This document shows, one piece after another, positions 25,801 to 40,800 of a stretch of DNA of 64,000 nt. The first letter of the stretch is position 1. Each line of letters begins with the position of its first letter. Source of the stretch: Aptenodytes patagonicus. Taxonomy: Eukaryota > Chordata > Aves > Sphenisciformes > Spheniscidae. Under the pieces are notes generated by a model. The model did not search any database. It had not been told where the DNA came from and saw only the letters and a list, made by a program, of their open reading frames with translations. The stretch is taken from contig NC_134963.1 in assembly GCF_965638725.1 (NCBI RefSeq), positions 2,797,501-2,861,500 on the forward strand, read 5' to 3'. Position numbers and translations under genes: made by a program.

Positions 25801-28800
25801 GGGTAATAGTTGGGTCAAAATTCAGAGGCACACTGATCTTGAAGTCTTATTTACACCATTTCAGAACAAACCAAGAACGTCCTCAGTTTTGTCTGTTTCT
25901 GCTCATCAGGGAGTTTATTCTGAAATAATGCCTCACCTTACTTTAGCTGTATTCCACACATGTGAAAACAAATTCAATAATAAAATCTTGAAATACAAAC
26001 ACAGAGAAAGAAAGTAACCAAGTCTTTCATTTGATAGGCATTTATTTTTCAAAACAGAGCTACCTCGTTATCCCTGTCTCACACAGAAAACAGGTAGAGC
26101 AGAACAATACAAGCAATAGGGATGGAAAAATCTCCTTAACATATAGCAACAAGGAATGTGCTGCCCATATCAAAAAGCGAGCATTCGAAGTAATGGAAAA
26201 CTCCCTGTTTTGGAATCAGTACCTTGTAACTGCAAGGGTTGCCCTGCAGTGAGCTGGCGAAGTTGGCTGTGTGATAAAGTGAACTTGTTCCCTTGGAACT
26301 GCAGTGTTACAGGGGTCTCTGGCTGAGCGATTCTGCCTTGTGCTCCTGCTATAGAAGCCAGCTGGGCTATTTTTACTACCTCACCACCTGTTAAGGAGGG
26401 AAACAGGCATTAAAAAAAAAACCCCAAAAACAAAGTGGGAGGTGGGTTGTTCAATATTCACAATTCTAAGTTTTGGTTAGTAAACTGGTGCTGAAGCGCC
26501 TTCCATGCATAATTATACTTAGTGCATCAAAAGTGTCATATAAAAGTTAAGCAGGTATTGCTTTCTATATTTGTTGGACAAACTGGAAAAAAGCTGATTG
26601 TTTAAAGGGTAAGAACATCAACATTTTAGAAGTTATCACTTTCATTAGCAAAAAAGTTAAGAGCTACCTGAAAACTCATGTGACACTTTGTAACAGAACG
26701 AGTATAGACATTAAAGTGATTTTCACTGCCTTTTCAAGAGCACGAATGAAGGTTTAAGGAAGAGACAAAAATATTCACACGTGGCACCGTAAATACACAT
26801 TTGAAGTGGCCTGAAGTTTGCTGATGAAACATGATTTATATTAAGCTATCTGCACTTAGACAAACCAAAAAGCTTTAAAGTGACAAGGACCAAGCTTTTT
26901 GTGATTTAAATGCAGAATTGTTAGAGGCATTTAAGCATTAAGTTTTACGATATTGAGAAAATATTGGCGTGAAAATTTAGCTTTTGTAAAGGCAGTGCAT
27001 TACCCCAGAGATAAAATTAATACATCAGTGCTCAGTACTCTATACACATGCTAATAGGCAGTGCACATACAACCTTAAAGCAAAGCCTCATCGCTTTTCT
27101 CTGCCTAACAGTTGCGACGTTCCTCTCTGCGAGAGGCCTTTAGCAGATGGATTAGTGTTTAATATGAAAGGAATAATTAGGATAGAGCTAAAACATTTGG
27201 TCTGAAGGAAGTCTTGCCAGCAGAAGAAACATGCAGAAATAGGAGATTAAGTTGACACCGCTAATGTATGTCCACAGCAATTCTATTGTTTCTTATCCAA
27301 TTTTCGATTTTCCTTGGTCATAAGCAACGTACTGAGCAAGGCTAATCAGAAGAGTGAAAAAAAAACAACGATTCTGTACACATTTTAGGGTGCCTAGTAA
27401 CTTAACCTCATTGTAGTACAAAGGTGGGAGAAACCTTGAAAGGGGAGGCCACTTACTAGGCAACCGTGCCTGGGCCTGAGAGGTCAGTACCAGCCTCTGA
27501 GGCAGCACACTCTGTTGGATGGTGTGCGAGGGGGCCTGTGGCTGGGCCTGGCCTAGCTGAGAGGCCTGCGCAGAGGTCTGGCCCCGCGGTTTCACAGGGT
27601 TGGCTGTGCTAGTTGCTGTGGTGAAGGTCGCTGCGGGCTGGTGTCTTGGAGCACTGGTGGAAGCCTGAGTTGTCTGAAACTGTGCTGCTGCGGCTGCAAT
27701 CAATAAGGGTTGTTTGTGCAAGCTGTTAGAGGTTTTAACTCCGCTCTTTTAAACAACCTGCATTAAAAAGAAACCTTCCAACAGGATATTAAAATGGCTA
27801 CAGGAACGGTTTGTCCTTACAGACTGGGATTTCTATCTGCACCTTTTACTCCATCCTATTTTTACAACATTATATATTTGGAAAGCATAACGTTTAAACG
27901 TTAAATCAATACACAAAAGCACTGTAAATTCCCATCTTTGACAGAACATTACATGTGATCACATGTAATTACATGTGGTTGAAATACCAACTGTGCCATA
28001 TTTACTCCATACGCTAACAGTTAGGTTACACAAAGCTTAGTTTTGCATTATACTGGCAGATCATACTGCAGAAACTAGCGGGGAAATTTACTGGCAATTA
28101 ATCTGTTGGTATTTTTAAGCCATTAGTATTCTAGACCATTAAGCTAGAGGGAAAAGGAGTTCTATTAACAGACTAACTTTTATCGTCTATGCAGAGGTTC
28201 AAGGTAACCAACCTAGCGCTAACTCTCTTACCTTGATTTGAAGACACCGCAGCTATGGGTGATCTTCCTCGTACTTGTCCCTGTTGAGTTACCGTTGCTG
28301 TGGTCACCGTGCGTTGTACTTGCGTGCTTGGGAAAACTACAGTCCTGCCCTCAGGTTTCTGACCGTACTGAACAGGTTGAAACAACCTGAAAAGAATACG
28401 AAAAGTCAAAATCTATGGGAAGATCACAGTTTGGCCTTTAAAAATAAACTCTTTCACCCGAGGAAAGTAGAAACTGATCACATCAGATGCTAATCTCTCT
28501 TGCAAATGGCCGAAGCTGGCAAGACTCATCACTTCAGCAAACTTCACGTATGGACGTTCTATAAAGTCATTTCGCCAAGTCCAGGAAAGAAGAAAACTTT
28601 CATTGCCATGCATCCAGTTTAATGCAGGATACATCAGAATTACAGCAAACAGCTTAAAGAGTCTAGCCCGGTATCTGGAAAAAGAATGGGTCTCTCCTAT
28701 CACTTTCAGAGAGACATCAACATGCCGGCAGGTCATCAGGCAGCTCCTTTGCATCAGAAAAAACAGTTCCACCTTACTTTGAGATCACTAGGAGAGAAAT

Positions 28801-31800
28801 ACTCTTAAAAAAATTTACTGCTATAAAACTTCGTATGTCTCATAACACTGTAAGCACAGCTAACACTGCAGGACCAGCTTAGTCTTAAAGAATTATCTCC
28901 TTGCTAATTTTGCAAAACAACACTCACTTGCCATAAACAAGGACCCCAAGAATAAAATTCATCTGCTGGTGAAGTAAAAACTATGGGAAATCCATAAATA
29001 AACTTCGAATGGAACTGTATGCCTCAAAAAACTATTAAAATAGAAACCCTATTTTCAAGGGCAAACAAGAAAGCAACAGAATAATAGAATGTAAAGTCAA
29101 GTCTGAGGTTGTATGTGAATCACGTTACCAGAGATGCAGACAGAACTCTGTAAATGTAGCAACAAAACTATGTTTTCCTCCTGTAATTCTAGCTTAAAAG
29201 AAGGACAGTTGTACCTACCTGCTTGGTTTGAGCTTCACTGGGTTGGGCCTAGCTGGTGGTGGAGGGGAGCTGTAGATTTCTTCAATCAACTTTCTAGTAA
29301 CCTTCTGTTTTGGCAACATTTGTGCTTCATAATGAGTCATTTTGTTTTCCATTCCAATGAGATCAAAAAGAGACAGGTCTGATTCCTAGGGATATTGTAA
29401 AATAGGGTTTATTTTATGTGATGACCCGAACAGTTAAGTCCTCTCTATGTTCTATGCCGAATTCACTTTCTACATTTTACTTTTCAACTGGAAATAAATG
29501 CTGTAAGTTTAAAAAGTAAACTATTAATCATTAGCCAAAACTGTCTAGAAACCTTGGAAATACATCTTAAACTGACAGTACCATTTTAAGCATCAGCATC
29601 AGAACAAAAAGAATTAAAATCATTAGCCAGTTACGGAAATCAAAGCAAGGCACATTTAACAGTTCTTCATATACCGTAATTTCTAAAGAATTAAGTAGAA
29701 CTCTTAGAAGGTGTTTGTTAACTATTGAGCTCAAATGCCAAACTAAAGGCACACATATAATTTAGGAGTAGAAAAATATGAAGGACGGAAATAAGACCAA
29801 CCAAAAAGATAATCTCATCTGCTCCATTACTCATACTTCTCTCTAATGCAATTATTTCCTTTGATTATCTCAAAGAGGGGGATCACTTCTTTAATGATAA
29901 CACAAATACTGGTACTTCAGATAGATTGACAGAAGTGTACTAATTTAGTCATTGAATCAGTGTCTACTCTTATGTGAAAAAGAGTAAGTCTTGCTCTCCT
30001 TTAGCTACTGAAAGCAGAAAGAAAATTACAGAGTGCCGTAAATAAGCACTGTGCTACCCAGAGTGTTTTCAGTGTTGGAGAATTCCTGCAAACATGAGTA
30101 TGATGAAAGCAAAGCTAATTTCTCTTTGACCAAGTAGTTGATGAAAAATTACCGATTACAAACCACTTGAAAAGCTCAAACTACTAATACAAAAAAGAGA
30201 TGCAGCAAGTACGCACTTGGTAGGCACAGTCATGGAATAGTGAATTCCTTCTATTTATAAACTTCAGGTAGACTTATGATGTATAAGAAAACAATGTTAA
30301 GTACTGAAATTCTACAAGGGCACTAAGAGAGAAAAAGTAGTTTACTTTTCTACTCACCTTCCAAATATCCCTTTCTAGGGCACTCAGTACCAGAGATGCA
30401 GTTCTGTATTCCAGTGTTTCTGATACATAAGAGGTACTTGAAAGCCGGGGGTTTATCAGATCAGGGTGATTACAGATCCGTTGCAGCTGCATCAGGACAT
30501 GCAGGACACTGATGAAGTGTCCACTTTTGAGGGCTTCTTGGGTTCTACCAAACAATTTACACAGAAATACATTAATTTAACTACAGCTTTTATGGAGATG
30601 TCCCTAAATCAGCAAGGTGAGAATGTGCAATGCAGTATGTTATGCAAAGGTCTTAAAACAAGCTCAGATTTTACCTAGGTCTTTCTAGAGCAGTGTACCA
30701 AATGTAAAGTTGGAAACATGAAACTTAAGGACCAGTGCTACCTTACAGTCAAATACGATCCAACCAGCTCCCTACCCTCTACCTGCTTTGTTTCTGTTTC
30801 ATCCCTGCACCTATCAATAACCACTTGATGTCACAGCACAGGTAAATGGGTGGGTGGGAGGAGAAACACTTTGGGCTTTAAGAAATAAAGAACCACTCAT
30901 TAGAGACAAATCTTAAAACAAAATAGCAGCAAACCTGACCATTACAACTTGATTTTTAGGTTCCAGAGGTAAATGCATGTTTTTCATCAGGCCCATAGCA
31001 TCACTTGCCTGTAATTTTAGTTTACAATGTAATCACATTCTATTCACTGGTCATAATGGAAAATTTCAGAAAAAAAAAACTGAAACACTTCCAACTGTGA
31101 CAATCATTTATCATCTTGCTTAAGCACCAAAAATGACAGCATTTTTTATTTACTGTTTTAACTCCTTACCCTGGTTGTAAGATGACATCTTCATACATAG
31201 CTTTTTGTCGACTAGAAAGACGACACTTTAGCACATGTTCATATTTCTTTGTTAGCTGCTTTTCAACGTCTCTCTTTGATCTTCGCAAAATAAATGGCTG
31301 AATCATCTGAAACATTTCATAATTAAGGGGAAAAAAATTTTTCTCACTTCAAAGATGCAGTTTTAGAACAGGAAGCTAAACCTGTTCACACCTAACGCAT
31401 TTCATGTGATAAACCTCATATGCCATATACAATCATATTGCTACGCACACAGTTGTATAGGCATTAATTTGTTCTTTAATTTCTGCATGTTATGCTTCAA
31501 AATCTGAGCCTTGTATTACTTTTTTTAAAAGCAATCTCCATACTATTCTGGTAGCAGAAACCCTTGCTTTCAGCAGGACTTTCTGTCTGAACTGAACAGT
31601 GTTAAGAAAGGCCAGAAATTTCGAGCAGAACCACATCTTTTCATTTCTTCCCCCCCTTCCTCCCCACCCCCCTCAACAGCTTAACTACTGTAGTAGGACA
31701 GATGAGAAAAAATTACAACATACTCTGTGTAACCTGATGACCAGTTTATGGCAATAATCCTGGTTCTCCTCATTAGCTGCTTTTACTGGAAAATCTAGAT

Positions 31801-34800
31801 AAGGTCTGGAAATTCCCGGAATCAGAAAATGTACCATGGTCCACAACTCCATCAATGTGTTATGCAAAGGAGTGTCTATCAGAAGCAAACGATGCTGGCT
31901 GTGAATAACAAAAGAAGATTTTTAATCGATACAGCATTTAGCTAGTATCGTTAGGAAAAGGACACCAATATTCAAACACTGTTTACTGTAGCTTTAGGTT
32001 TGTCAGAGAAATAAGTAGTGCTAATAAAATTAAGTCTAGGATAAATCATCTTTTTAATCTTGAATATACCATCAAACTAGCTTCCTCATTGCAGAGGAAG
32101 TATCAGGACATACAAGGGGATCTGTTTGCGAGCACAGAGTATCAGCAAAGAAGAATTATAGTGTTACGATAGTGGCAACAAAAAGTTCCTAAGCATGTCT
32201 CTGAATCCTGATTGTTTCAACTAAAGGCACCTCTGTAGGCGCATGTTGCATAGGAATTTGGGCAGACGAAATCAAGAGGGTTTTTTATCAGTTTTGTGTT
32301 AAAAAGAGAACTGTGTGACATGAAGAGAGAAAAACCCACTGCCAGCAGGAAAACAATTCTCTGCTCCATACCTGCGGAGACTGAAAAGTGCCTCCCAGTG
32401 TTTCTCAGTCATGTTCTTTATTTGTTGCATCTCATCTACTATTAAGTATTTCCATCGCATTTTCATAAATGCTGGGTGGCCTTTGAACAGCTGTTTGTAG
32501 GAAGTGATACACACATTGAAGCTGTTGGGTTCTGCCCATTCCTACAGAAAAGGAAAAAGAGGATGAGACAGAAAAGTTATGGCAGAACCCTCAAGTATCT
32601 TACAACCAGCTACTTCTTCACTAAGAACAGAAAGATGCTATGACCCAAAGCACTGTGAAAGACAGTCTTGGTCTTTGAATTATAGTCAGTTCAGAAAGCA
32701 GGTCAAGTATTGCATGTACTGCTCAATACCAAGGGAGTTCCAAAAATGCCTTTGAAAATCTAGAACTGTTAGGTGTGAAACTCTTTGTAAACCAGCTTGT
32801 AGAGTTAAAAACTTCTCATATCCCACCAGGATGTAAGGAACATATAGATAAATGCAGGTTAAAGGAAGAGTCTTGCCATCTAAAATGCTGAATACAACAG
32901 TGTAAGAGTCGCGAAATACAGTACCTGTCTTTTTGCCCTAAGTTCCCTTTGGCTGCCAAAGTAGAGAAGTATTTTCAACCCTGGGCACCAGCGTTTCAAT
33001 TCCAGCTCCCATTTCAGTATGTTACAGCTCCGTACAACAACAAGGTGAGGGCCCCAGTTACCTACAGAAGGGGAAACATAGCAGTTAACAGCAGAAAGAG
33101 ACTCCTGACAATTCATGTGGCTTATATTCTCCTCTGATTTTTTAAGTGCAGTGCACTAAATTAATCATTAAAATTGAGATCCAGTAACAACAGAGGCATT
33201 TTAATGACTAATCTATTCTTTATTATTTTTCAGACCTCAAGTACCCCTTGTGCACCTAATAGCTATTTTTCCTTCAACTACATCAACTGCTTGAATAAGA
33301 GATACTACCTCCACAAGCTTTGCCTTACTTACATTCTTAAACCATCCTGACTACAACACCACTATTAGTAATATCTGAGATAATACAAGACACACTTGTC
33401 TAACTGTTCATATTTACTCCTTGAATTTAATTATCTGTGGCCATCTGGTCATTAAACAACATGTAAGCCTTTTTTATACTAATAAACTAGGCTTCAGAAG
33501 AATTTTATCACCTAGAAGGTAACAGCAGATTGATCAAACAGTATACTTGATAAGAAGGTGCCCCTATGTCACACAATCTGAGAAAGTTTTTCTGATATAA
33601 TCTTACTCTGTGCATTAACTAAAGTCTGATACAGTTCAGCAGAAAAAAATGTGACCCTAGGCTACAATTCACAAAGATAGTGCTGGCCCAGTGCCTGTCT
33701 AAAATTGTTAGGCAAATGAACTTACCTTCATTACAAGCCAAGTGGGCAAAAAAGGCGATAATTTGTACTGTTTTTCCAAGCCCAGCCTCATCTGCCAGAA
33801 TGCCGTTGAGATTCTTCCTGTACAGCTTTGCTAACCAATCCAGCCCAATCTTTTGATATTCTCTGAGAGGCCCATACAGTAGCGATGGAGTATTGTATTT
33901 TACCTGTAATGTGAATGATGTGATACTTTTCTCCCAGAGTTAAATTCACGGAGCACATCATAAAGCATAACCATTCTGTAGTTCAGTAACTAGAAAATAT
34001 TTACTGTGATTTGTTGCTAAAACCTGTGAAATCATGAAAAAAAGCATTCTTTGTGTAAAAGTAAGCATGCACAGTAGCAGACAACAGGGAGTCTTACCGC
34101 TGTTGTTATCCTAGAGCTGCCTTTAGGTAACAGCATTTCTGCTGCAGCCGCAACCTCTGATATGTCTCGCATATGCTTCTTTGGAGGACTTGATCTGTCT
34201 ATACCCTTGTACTGGTCAATGCTGAGAAGGGAGTCTATGAGGACAACTTCTTTCTGAGGACTTTCCCTATCAGAGATACGGTCTTCCATTTCTATGAGAG
34301 AGAAAAATTACATTGGCATTTAAAATAAACTTAAGTATCGGTTACACAAAGGAATTGAGATGGCTAGAATTCAGACCAGGGTCTAAAAGGAGGCAGCTAA
34401 CTTTTAAAAACAAGTCCATGATCTTCAAGCTAATCAAGCTAAAATGAAACCAGCCTAAGCTCAGGATCCCGTACATGTTCTGGATGTTCACGCTAGCTAG
34501 GCTAACATGACCGTTAGCTTTTCACAACTTCTAGGGAGGTCCTCTCATACTACCTAAAACCTATCCTCAAATATGTAATTCTGTCATCACTCCAACACAG
34601 AACAGATGGCAACTGTGTAATAATGGCTAGCCATGAGGTGTGCTGTTTAATTCAGTGTAGAGAGGCTCTTCTATGGCTCACTATTGTTCCTGAGAATCTC
34701 ACACATCTTGACTTTAAGATAGGCAAACACTACCCTCTTTTCATAAACTGAGAAGTGAAAAAAAAGAGAAAAAGAAGAAATTCTTCACAGACCATTATCC

Positions 34801-37800
34801 AAAAGTATTTAGTGATAACAGGAATAAATCTCATTTTTCTAATGATCATTCCAAATGCTTAGCAAGAAAGCCACCATACTTTCCCTTCATTTTTGTATAT
34901 ACCATTCTTCTTCACTTAAAAAATAAAAAACATTTTAAATGTGATTCACTCAGTATTTGTTTTCCCCTAGTATAAAATGTCTTTTAACAGAGACCTGTAG
35001 AGCCAATCCATTTATTTCACCTTGTAAGTCAGTACAACTTCTTCTAGACAAAAAGTAATTTACCTTCCTCACTGCTATCCTCTTCACTGTCAGGCTTCGG
35101 CTGGGGCCAGTGAAAATTTTCTGCAAAGGCACCTTCATACATCTTTAGTAAATCTTCCAGAGGCAATTCAGCTGAAAAGTCATTAAAGGACGTAAGTTTA
35201 AAAATACCAAAACTTGTAACAATCAATACCATTGTTTTTAATCTCATTACATTCTTCACAATTGTATAAAGCCAGTTCTCTAATCAGAAGTTAATTGAAG
35301 AGGTAATTATTAGGTGGGAGATGGCAATATTTATTTAATGACCTCAATTACAGAGAACACTTGGCATTACACCAAGCAGTTTGCTCACCCAGCTTGCTTT
35401 TTACTATATTACAAACCCACCATACAAACTGACAGTAAACCACTGGTTGGGGAGGTAGGGGCATCAAATCCAGCCGAGTGGTTGAAAGACAATTCAAGAG
35501 CTCAAAGTTTCAAAACTGAGCTGTACCTCAACCCCACTAAACAGTACCTCCATGAATCCCTTGTCTGATCTGTTGAAGCAGGAATGTGCATGCTGGCGGT
35601 GGCCAATCAATCAGGAAACATCCTCATTAGGAACCTGGCTGACTGGCCAAGAGTTATAATCCCTCCAACTGGCCAGCTGGCTGCAGCCACTAAGCTGCCA
35701 AACAGACCAAACAAACGGATTTGGAAACTGCATATTAATTGTCAGACGGGTTTAGCTTAATGGGAAGCTTGCCTCTAAAAATCAGCAAGGTTTTTTTACC
35801 ATGGTAAGTGAAGTGATCCCTATGGGATACTTTGCACACATCAAGCTCAGCATAGCAGTTATTGTTATGTTGTTAATGAAAGAGAGCTGCTAGCCAGAGC
35901 ATCGTCCCTAAAAGCCCCTGATCTTCAAGTATTTATACCCCCCAAGATCAGCACTTCAGGGCCCTTTCAGACTTATCAGGTAGGTCACAAAACCCTTCTG
36001 AGATACTCTAGACAGTTGATGTTCATGTTCAATCTGATACACTTCTGGTTTTAAGTATTTATCATGCATTTCTAGAACTTAGGTTGAGTCTTTTAGCGTG
36101 AGGTTTTAAAGAAATGCAGTGCTTCAGCAGAGAAATACTTTTTCTCAAGCTACCTTGTGTGATAACTAGTTAAGTATACGGACTGCTTTATTAAGTACAG
36201 ATGTCCCTCATCATCCCATAAACTAACCGCTACAACTTTCCAAACAGAAAAAAATAAATACGGATTACATATGACTAAACATCTGAACGCACTCAACTTC
36301 TCATCTATAACCCTATTTACAAATACAATAACTACTGCATGTTTTCACCTGCCGTTTCAGAGCCCACCACAGAGAGGAATCAAGCTACACGCCTACCTTC
36401 TTTGGCTAGATTAGACAATTCAGTTTGATGGTTTATGTTTCCTTCTTTAGCTTCTTGTTCTTCAATTGTTTCTTCTTCATCTTCAACTGAAATAAAAACA
36501 AATGCTAACCTTGGCATTCAAATTACACATTAATTCAGGAAGTTTGTAATAATATGCCTCTGAAGTGTACTAGCATAGAATATTGTAAGTTACCAGGATT
36601 CAAAAAGAATGAGACATGTATGGAAAACAAGAAAATCTGAGAGCAACTATACACAGAACTTAAAAGATAAGTGAAAAGGGGAGAAGCACTTCTGCCTCAG
36701 GACAAAAGGCAGTCTTGAACTCTTAAGTGTTGGCTGACAATGGTCACCAGAGACAGGTTATTCTGTAGCTTTAAACTGGGGATTTTGTCAGAAACATGAC
36801 ACAGATGTCATCACAAGGAAGGAACTAAAGCAGATGGGTTATTCAGTCTGAAATCCTCAAAAGAAGTTTAAGACCACTAGTAAGGTTTGAGAAACGAAGG
36901 AAGTAGGACAGAAAGAATTAAAATCCACCAACAATGATGGCAGCGTGTTTTCAGGGAAAATTTTATTTTCAAATTTTCACTGAAGCTCTTTTTAAGGAAA
37001 ATTTACTATCTAATTGACTATCTAATCTCTCTAAGAAATGGATGAGGGTTGGTATTTGGTTTGTGAAATGCATTGCATCCATGCAGTAACAGACTGAAAC
37101 GTGTGGTTTCAGGGTTAATATACAACTTCTGTACTACGCTATAGATGCACAGTTTTGAGAAGTGACTTACCTTCCTCATCAGTCAAAGAAGTGCTTGCCT
37201 TTCTTTTCCTTCCAGATGAAGAACCCTAGCATTAAAGAATTAAAATATGTAAAAGCACAGAAAACAAAGTTAGGGAGGTTTTTTTGTTTGTTTTTTAAAG
37301 AAAGCAACAAGTGCTTTGCAATCACAACAGCATTTGCTAACAGACACTTGACACCTATTAGCACTTTCCTGGCCAGGCAAAAGCAGATACTCTGCTTCTG
37401 TATTGAAGGCAGCATGCAATCAGCCACTTCAAGTGCTTGCAGTTCAAACTACTCAGGTCCAGCTGTGGCGCAGAGCCATAGCACACTCTTTCCCTTGCAA
37501 ACATTATTGAGGCACAAAACTTGTACCCAGGTTGGAGTCAAGGACTAAATTTTCACTAGTCAATAAAAAAGAGATACGGCACAGGCCTACAACTGCTCAC
37601 TCTCAGCTGTCCAGCATACTCTGTAGCACGGTTTAGCCTGTGCAAGTTAACACTCGCAGACAGCGCTAGGCCACAGTTTGGCTGATAACACACGCTAACG
37701 CTTGCTCCTAACAGGGAATTCAGATGCAGGCACTCTGCTTGGTGAAAGGGGAGCATTTCAGCAAGTGGGCATCAGCTGTGCCATGCCAGATGGCTCAGGG

Positions 37801-40800
37801 CCTCAGAACAATCCCTCGCTCATTTTTTTCCAAATTGCACAGATGTAGCCAAGGAGTCCTAGCACACATTTTGTCTAGGGCAAAAGATATTTAAGTTACA
37901 GAATGGATCAAACTGAATGTAACATACACCTGCATCTCTCAGCAGATAAATCACAGCTGAACAGCTGAAAACGTGCTTTCATGCCCCACAGAGTTTACCC
38001 CTGGTTACAGTAGGTGAAACTCCTGCCCAAAACGAAGTCTGGCAATTAATTTGTGCATTTTTTTGGTCTTGCAATCTTAGAATGACCAATTCAAAGCCAT
38101 TGAATAAATATGAATTCTTCCTTTAAAAGACATGTATCAACCACAATCCATTTCCCCGTTAAAAGCTGTGGTTCATAACCAGAAAAAATGGTATTTGTGC
38201 TTATGACAGTATGTTCAATTGTCAGTAACTACACAGAAATGTGCTTGTCATCACCATGTATCTAAGGAAAACATTTCACATTTATCAAAACTTTTTCACA
38301 TAGGTAGTCATATTTAAACTAATTTGATGGCTTTTTAAGAAACAGAAAGGCTTACCATTTCACTTTCTTTTTCCAATAAAAGGTCTTCTGCAGGTTTTGT
38401 ATCCTTACCTGGAAAATTATTATACTTCATGTATGCATTAGTCACTTAGCAATTTTATGTTTCTTACGTGAACTTTTAAATGCATTCAACATAAAACACA
38501 AGAAATATTAACAAAATCTAGCACAAAAGCATAAAAAACCGCTGTAACTCATAGTTCAGATCTGTTCACAACCTTTTATTAGCATCTCACAATTCTATCA
38601 CCAACAAGATTAAACACCACTGAGTGAAATTATATAAAACAATAGCATCAGAATTTATACTGGATTTCTTATGAAATGGAATACAATTACCTCTCCTTGA
38701 AATTCTCTTTAAATTCAAAGCTTTTTTCCTTTTCTCTTGAAATTCAATTTGCAGTTTTATTTCAACAACCTGAAATGTAAATCAAGTCTCATAAAGCACT
38801 TAAATTTTATAAATAAATTACTGAAGATGAAAAAAACAGTATGACTTGCACAAGTATTAATAAGTCGGTATTTTACCTGTTCAATGTTAGACCAGAAGTA
38901 TTCTATTTCTCTAGCAATTGATGCAGCAATTCGCCTTAGTTTGTTTTGTTCTTCCCTTTTAGCTCGCTCTTCATTAAGTTTCTTTTCTTCATGGTAACGA
39001 GCCACAGTTCTTACCATCTAAAATACCACGAGAGATACTGAATTAGGTTACCTCAAAATACACATCACTGTATTTCTTAAGATTATAGTGGTTGTCAGCT
39101 GCTAGATGTTGACCACAGCTTTACACATGTAGCAATTACTTTCAATATTTCTAATTCTTACCATGCCAGTAAAACAACAGACATGAAACTCGAAGGAAAA
39201 AAGAAAATACAAGAACTATAACTAAGCAATCACGTAGGAAACTCGTAATTCACTACTCTCTCAATATAAAAATTAGGGAAAACTCTACTGAAACCAGCAG
39301 CAAACACACAAAAGAAAACTTTTTTCAGACAGCACATATGAAGAAGTCATAGAAATCACACCACAAAATGTCAGAGACCAAAGGTAAAATGAGTTCCAAA
39401 AGAGTGTACATACATGAGTGAAAGATCAGTCAATGGCTGTTAAAGACTGACTCGATTGCAACCTTTAGCTCAGAAGGTCCCTAAAACATTGACTTCCAGA
39501 AGTTTGAAGCGTACTGCCAGGGGAAGGATCATTTCTTATTTGCCCTTCCTGTTTCTCCTATTCTTAAAAACCTACCATTGGCCACAAATGGAGTAAGTGC
39601 TTCAAATCCAGATTTAAATTATATTCAAAATGCAGATCTTCATTTTACAAAATGATACACCTATTTCAACACTTTGCTTGTAAGGAAGAGAGTTCTGAGT
39701 TTCCATCATTTTAGAATATACAATAGAAAACAACGTGGCAACTTAAACTAATGACCTTCAGTTGCTCTCTTCATTAGCCCAAACTGGTCATAAATGTATC
39801 AAAAGAAGGTGCTACATTGCTAGAGTCCATAGAAAACTCTTGCCTATTGTAAATAAACAGATTTTACATATTTCATCTCACACCACCCCAGTTTTCATTC
39901 CATCACTGACTTAATTATTCCCACTGTGCTGCTCTCTTCCCCCATGGAAGCAGTTCTCTACCATGTTTACACTGCTGTCCTTAGAACATGGTTTCTCCTT
40001 CGTCTTTTTCTGAGATTAAGAAAGAAGAATCAGACAGACAACCATACCCAATGGAAGTTATTTACAAAATTCTGTATTTACTCTTCATTGAGAGGGATTT
40101 GTGAGACAGGCACGATAGCCGTATTTCTTAAATATGACACAGTCAACATATTGACTGGCTCCCCTAAACAAGCTATTTGACTTCCAGAGAAATAAAATCC
40201 ACAAAATCCAAAACTACTCTTTGCATCCACAATCAATACAATTATCTAGCCTGTTTCAAATGCTAGAATATCCAAAGCTGACAACACGGCTTCTCATTTT
40301 GAGTTAAAAATCGGTGCCTTATATTCCCATCACTTCCATCTGTAGAAAAATAACGTTTAAATAGCTTTGCTCCCAAGCTCAGTGATACCAAGACCAATTG
40401 TTCTGAGTCAAAAAAATGTTTTTCCAGTACCTTCTTAGCAGTTGCCATCTTCCACTTTCTCTCTTGGGCAAAATCAGTTGCCATCCACTGCATTTCTTCC
40501 AGCAAATAATCCCAGTGAGATTTTGGTCTTGGAGCCTCTTGTAGTTTAGGCAGTCGCCTCAGGGACCATAAACCTTCCTTTCTCAGTTCTGCTATTCGCT
40601 GGTGGATTTGGTTTTCCTTAAAAAGAAGGACATATAGTTACAATGAAGCTGCAGAATGCACCTAAACCAGTAGCCAAATAGAAAAATAGTAATTGCTCCC
40701 ACTCCGTCAGAATAATTGACAGCAAAAAAAGGTGTAACAGCGTGACACATGCATTACAAAAATCAAGTCTGAACACTGCATCAATGAAAAAATCACCGGA

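Larger units (their letters stand above)
21989..28386 (-). other. EP400: EP400 exons 23-28: long insertion splitting the ATPase
   Basis: Exons 28232-28386, 27457-27693, 26223-26387, 25206-25373, 23083-23162 and 21989-22287 (about residues 1457-1825). INO80-class remodellers carry an insertion between ATPase lobes that binds the RUVBL1/RUVBL2 ring. Here it reads [15 protein letters not shown], an Ala/Gln/Thr-rich stretch, [50 protein letters not shown] and [20 protein letters not shown]. The end of exon 28 (residues about 1780-1824, including [16 protein letters not shown]) is poorly conserved with human. Phases agree throughout. Confidence 0.9.
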
